DNA from: Oscillospiraceae bacterium
GTDB taxonomy: Bacteria > Bacillota > Clostridia > Oscillospirales > Oscillospiraceae
Assembly: GCA_017398685.1 (NCBI GenBank)
Contig: JAFQFH010000042.1
Location: forward strand, 1 to 38,559
DNA: 38,559 bases
Direction of reading: 5' to 3'
In this document: one piece after another, positions 37,297 through 38,559 of the stretch
How the letters are laid out: the number at the start of each line of letters is the position of its first letter
Numbering within the stretch: position 1 is the stretch's first letter
The notes under the pieces: model-generated
Told to the model about the DNA's origin: nothing
Seen by the model: the letters and a program-made list of their open reading frames with translations, nothing else
Database searches by the model: none
Translations under genes and position numbers: made by a program

Positions 37297-38559
37297 ATGA
37301 AATTCATCAATCCCATCGAACTCGGCATTGCTGGCGACGGTGTCGCATTCCGCAACCTTTCCATCCCCCAGCTGGTACAGGAAGCTCTTGAGCGCGGCGA
37401 GGGTACCCTCTCCGAGACCGGCGCTCTGGTCGTAAAGACCGGTAAGTACACCGGCCGCAGCCCTAACGACAAGTTCATCGTTGACACTCCTATGGTCCAT
37501 GATGAGATCGCATGGGGCAAGATCAATGTTCCCATTGAGAAGGCCAAGTACGAAGCCATCAAGGCAAAGGTTCTTGCATACCTGCAGAACAAGGATCTGT
37601 ACGTTTTCGACGGCTTTGCCGGTGCAGACCCCAAGTACACCCAGCGTTTCCGTATAGTCAATGAGCTGGCCAGCCAGAACCTGTTCATCCACCAGCTGCT
37701 CATCCGTCCCACCGACGAAGAGCTGGAGAACTACGTTCCCGACTACACCATCTACGCAGCCCCCGGTTTCAAGTGCATCCCCGAGGTTGACGGTGTCAAC
37801 AGCGAAGCCGCCATCATCATCGACTACGAAGCACACGAAGTTCTTATCTGCGGCAGCGGCTATGCCGGCGAGATCAAGAAGAGCGTCTTCTCCGTCATGA
37901 ACTACGTTCTGCCCAAGAACGGCATCCTCTCCATGCACTGCTCCGCCAACATCGGCGATGCCGGTGACAGCGCAGTCTTCTTCGGCCTTTCCGGCACCGG
38001 TAAGACCACCCTGTCCGCAGACCCCAACCGCAAGCTCATCGGTGACGACGAGCACGGCTGGTCTCCCGACGGTATCTTCAACATCGAGGGCGGCTGCTAC
38101 GCAAAGTGCATTGACCTCGACCCCGCACGCGAGCCCGAAATCTACGGCGCAATCAAGTTCGGCGCACTGCTGGAGAACGTTGTTGTCGATGAAGAAGGCA
38201 AGCCCGACTACTTCGACGGCTCCCTCACCGAGAACACCCGCGCAGGCTACCCTGTTGACCATATCCCCAACGCAGCTATCCCCGGTGTGGGTGGACAGCC
38301 CAAGACCATCGTCTTCCTGACTGCTGACGCTTTCGGCGTTATCCCCCCCATCTCCAAGCTGGACAATGACATGGCCATGTACCACTTCGTTTCCGGTTAC
38401 ACCTCCAAGCTGGCCGGCACCGAGCGCGGCATCACCGAGCCTGTCACCACCTTCTCCACCCTCTTCGGCGCACCCTTCTTCCCCCTGAACGCTTCTGTCT
38501 ACGCCAACATGCTGGGCGAGAAGCTCAAGGAGACCGGCGCAAACGTGTTCCTCGTCAAC
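37297..38559 (+). CDS. pckA: Phosphoenolpyruvate carboxykinase (ATP), N-terminal 421 residues (cut by window end)
   Basis: PckA interconverts oxaloacetate + ATP and PEP + CO2 + ADP; in gut anaerobes it often runs toward oxaloacetate. The visible 421 codons include [14 protein letters not shown] (47-60), [14 protein letters not shown] (109-121), the kinase P-loop [13 protein letters not shown] (228-240), IGDDEHGW (248-255) and [15 protein letters not shown]. The full enzyme is usually about 530 residues, so roughly the last fifth is missing. GGAGG lies about 9 nt before the ATG. Codon use is very strongly biased to C- and G-ending codons, suggesting high expression. Confidence 0.97.
   Translation, partial: MKFINPIELGIAGDGVAFRNLSIPQLVQEALERGEGTLSETGALVVKTGKYTGRSPNDKFIVDTPMVHDEIAWGKINVPIEKAKYEAIKAKVLAYLQNKDLYVFDGFAGADPKYTQRFRIVNELASQNLFIHQLLIRPTDEELENYVPDYTIYAAPGFKCIPEVDGVNSEAAIIIDYEAHEVLICGSGYAGEIKKSVFSVMNYVLPKNGILSMHCSANIGDAGDSAVFFGLSGTGKTTLSADPNRKLIGDDEHGWSPDGIFNIEGGCYAKCIDLDPAREPEIYGAIKFGALLENVVVDEEGKPDYFDGSLTENTRAGYPVDHIPNAAIPGVGGQPKTIVFLTADAFGVIPPISKLDNDMAMYHFVSGYTSKLAGTERGITEPVTTFSTLFGAPFFPLNASVYANMLGEKLKETGANVFLVN

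Noticed and set aside
37222-38385. 387-codon minus-strand open frame opposite pckA
   Set aside because: The plus strand encodes PEP carboxykinase with an intact P-loop; the antisense frame has no recognisable features.
1-38559. tRNA, rRNA, transposase, integrase or phage genes
   Set aside because: None could be recognised on either strand.

Overview
The window looks like chromosomal DNA from a low-to-mid GC, Gram-positive anaerobe of the Clostridia; a gut Oscillospirales-type organism is my best guess. The evidence is: good sigma-A type promoters (TTGACA-N17-TATAAT), strong Shine-Dalgarno sequences, a lipoprotein zinc receptor, LysM and Ig-like surface proteins with a sortase-like tail, an RFN-controlled ECF riboflavin transporter, a recJ-rel-dtd-MBL operon, a membrane pyrophosphatase and an ATP-type PEP carboxykinase. 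Gene density is high. I see no prophage, transposase, CRISPR array, tRNA or rRNA.

Layout. 1-519: start of hppA (minus, cut by the window edge). 520-1315: AT-rich intergenic island with a possible small structured RNA. 1316-4647: Ig-like wall protein, RluA-type pseudouridine synthase and plsY. 4779-8213: response regulator, sensor kinase and HtrA-like membrane protease, read as one envelope-stress operon. 8334-9969: glycine riboswitch plus terminator in front of an AGCS glycine/alanine:cation symporter. 10082-10246: a standalone structured RNA with a predicted pseudoknot. 10378-11998 (minus): THEP1-like NTPase, sfsA and a His-rich CsoR-family repressor, translationally coupled. 12269-16885: HU, AlkD-like glycosylase, ridA, DUF554 membrane protein, a two-half P-loop ATPase, a HAD phosphatase and a SLOG/DUF1273 protein. 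16940-17934: FMN riboswitch and ribU. 17894-19231 (minus): MATE/SpoVB-like flippase whose Shine-Dalgarno lies inside a 10-bp GC-rich hairpin. 19367-26228 (minus): two paralogous triple-LysM secreted proteins, one of them extended to 1938 residues by about 17 InlB-B-like repeats. 26429-28374 (minus): NDP-sugar nucleotidyltransferase and galE. 28472-33806 (minus): recJ, rel, dtd and an MBL-fold hydrolase. 33934-34518 (minus): LOG-family protein, divergent from znuA-znuC-znuB (34649-37151). 37297 to end: pckA, cut by the window edge.

How the parts fit. Much of the window concerns the cell envelope: PlsY (phospholipid), the Ig-like and LysM surface proteins, the flippase, the UDP-sugar genes and a two-component system coupled to an HtrA protease. 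Several nutrient genes carry visible RNA or DNA control: glycine (riboswitch), riboflavin (riboswitch) and zinc (divergent promoter with an inverted repeat). The least explained items are the pseudoknotted RNA at 10082-10246, the giant LysM/InlB-like protein and its short paralogue, the RBS-sequestering hairpin of the flippase gene, and a dispersed decamer (GTTTACATAA) that recurs six times. All family calls come from reading motifs by eye; no database search was possible.
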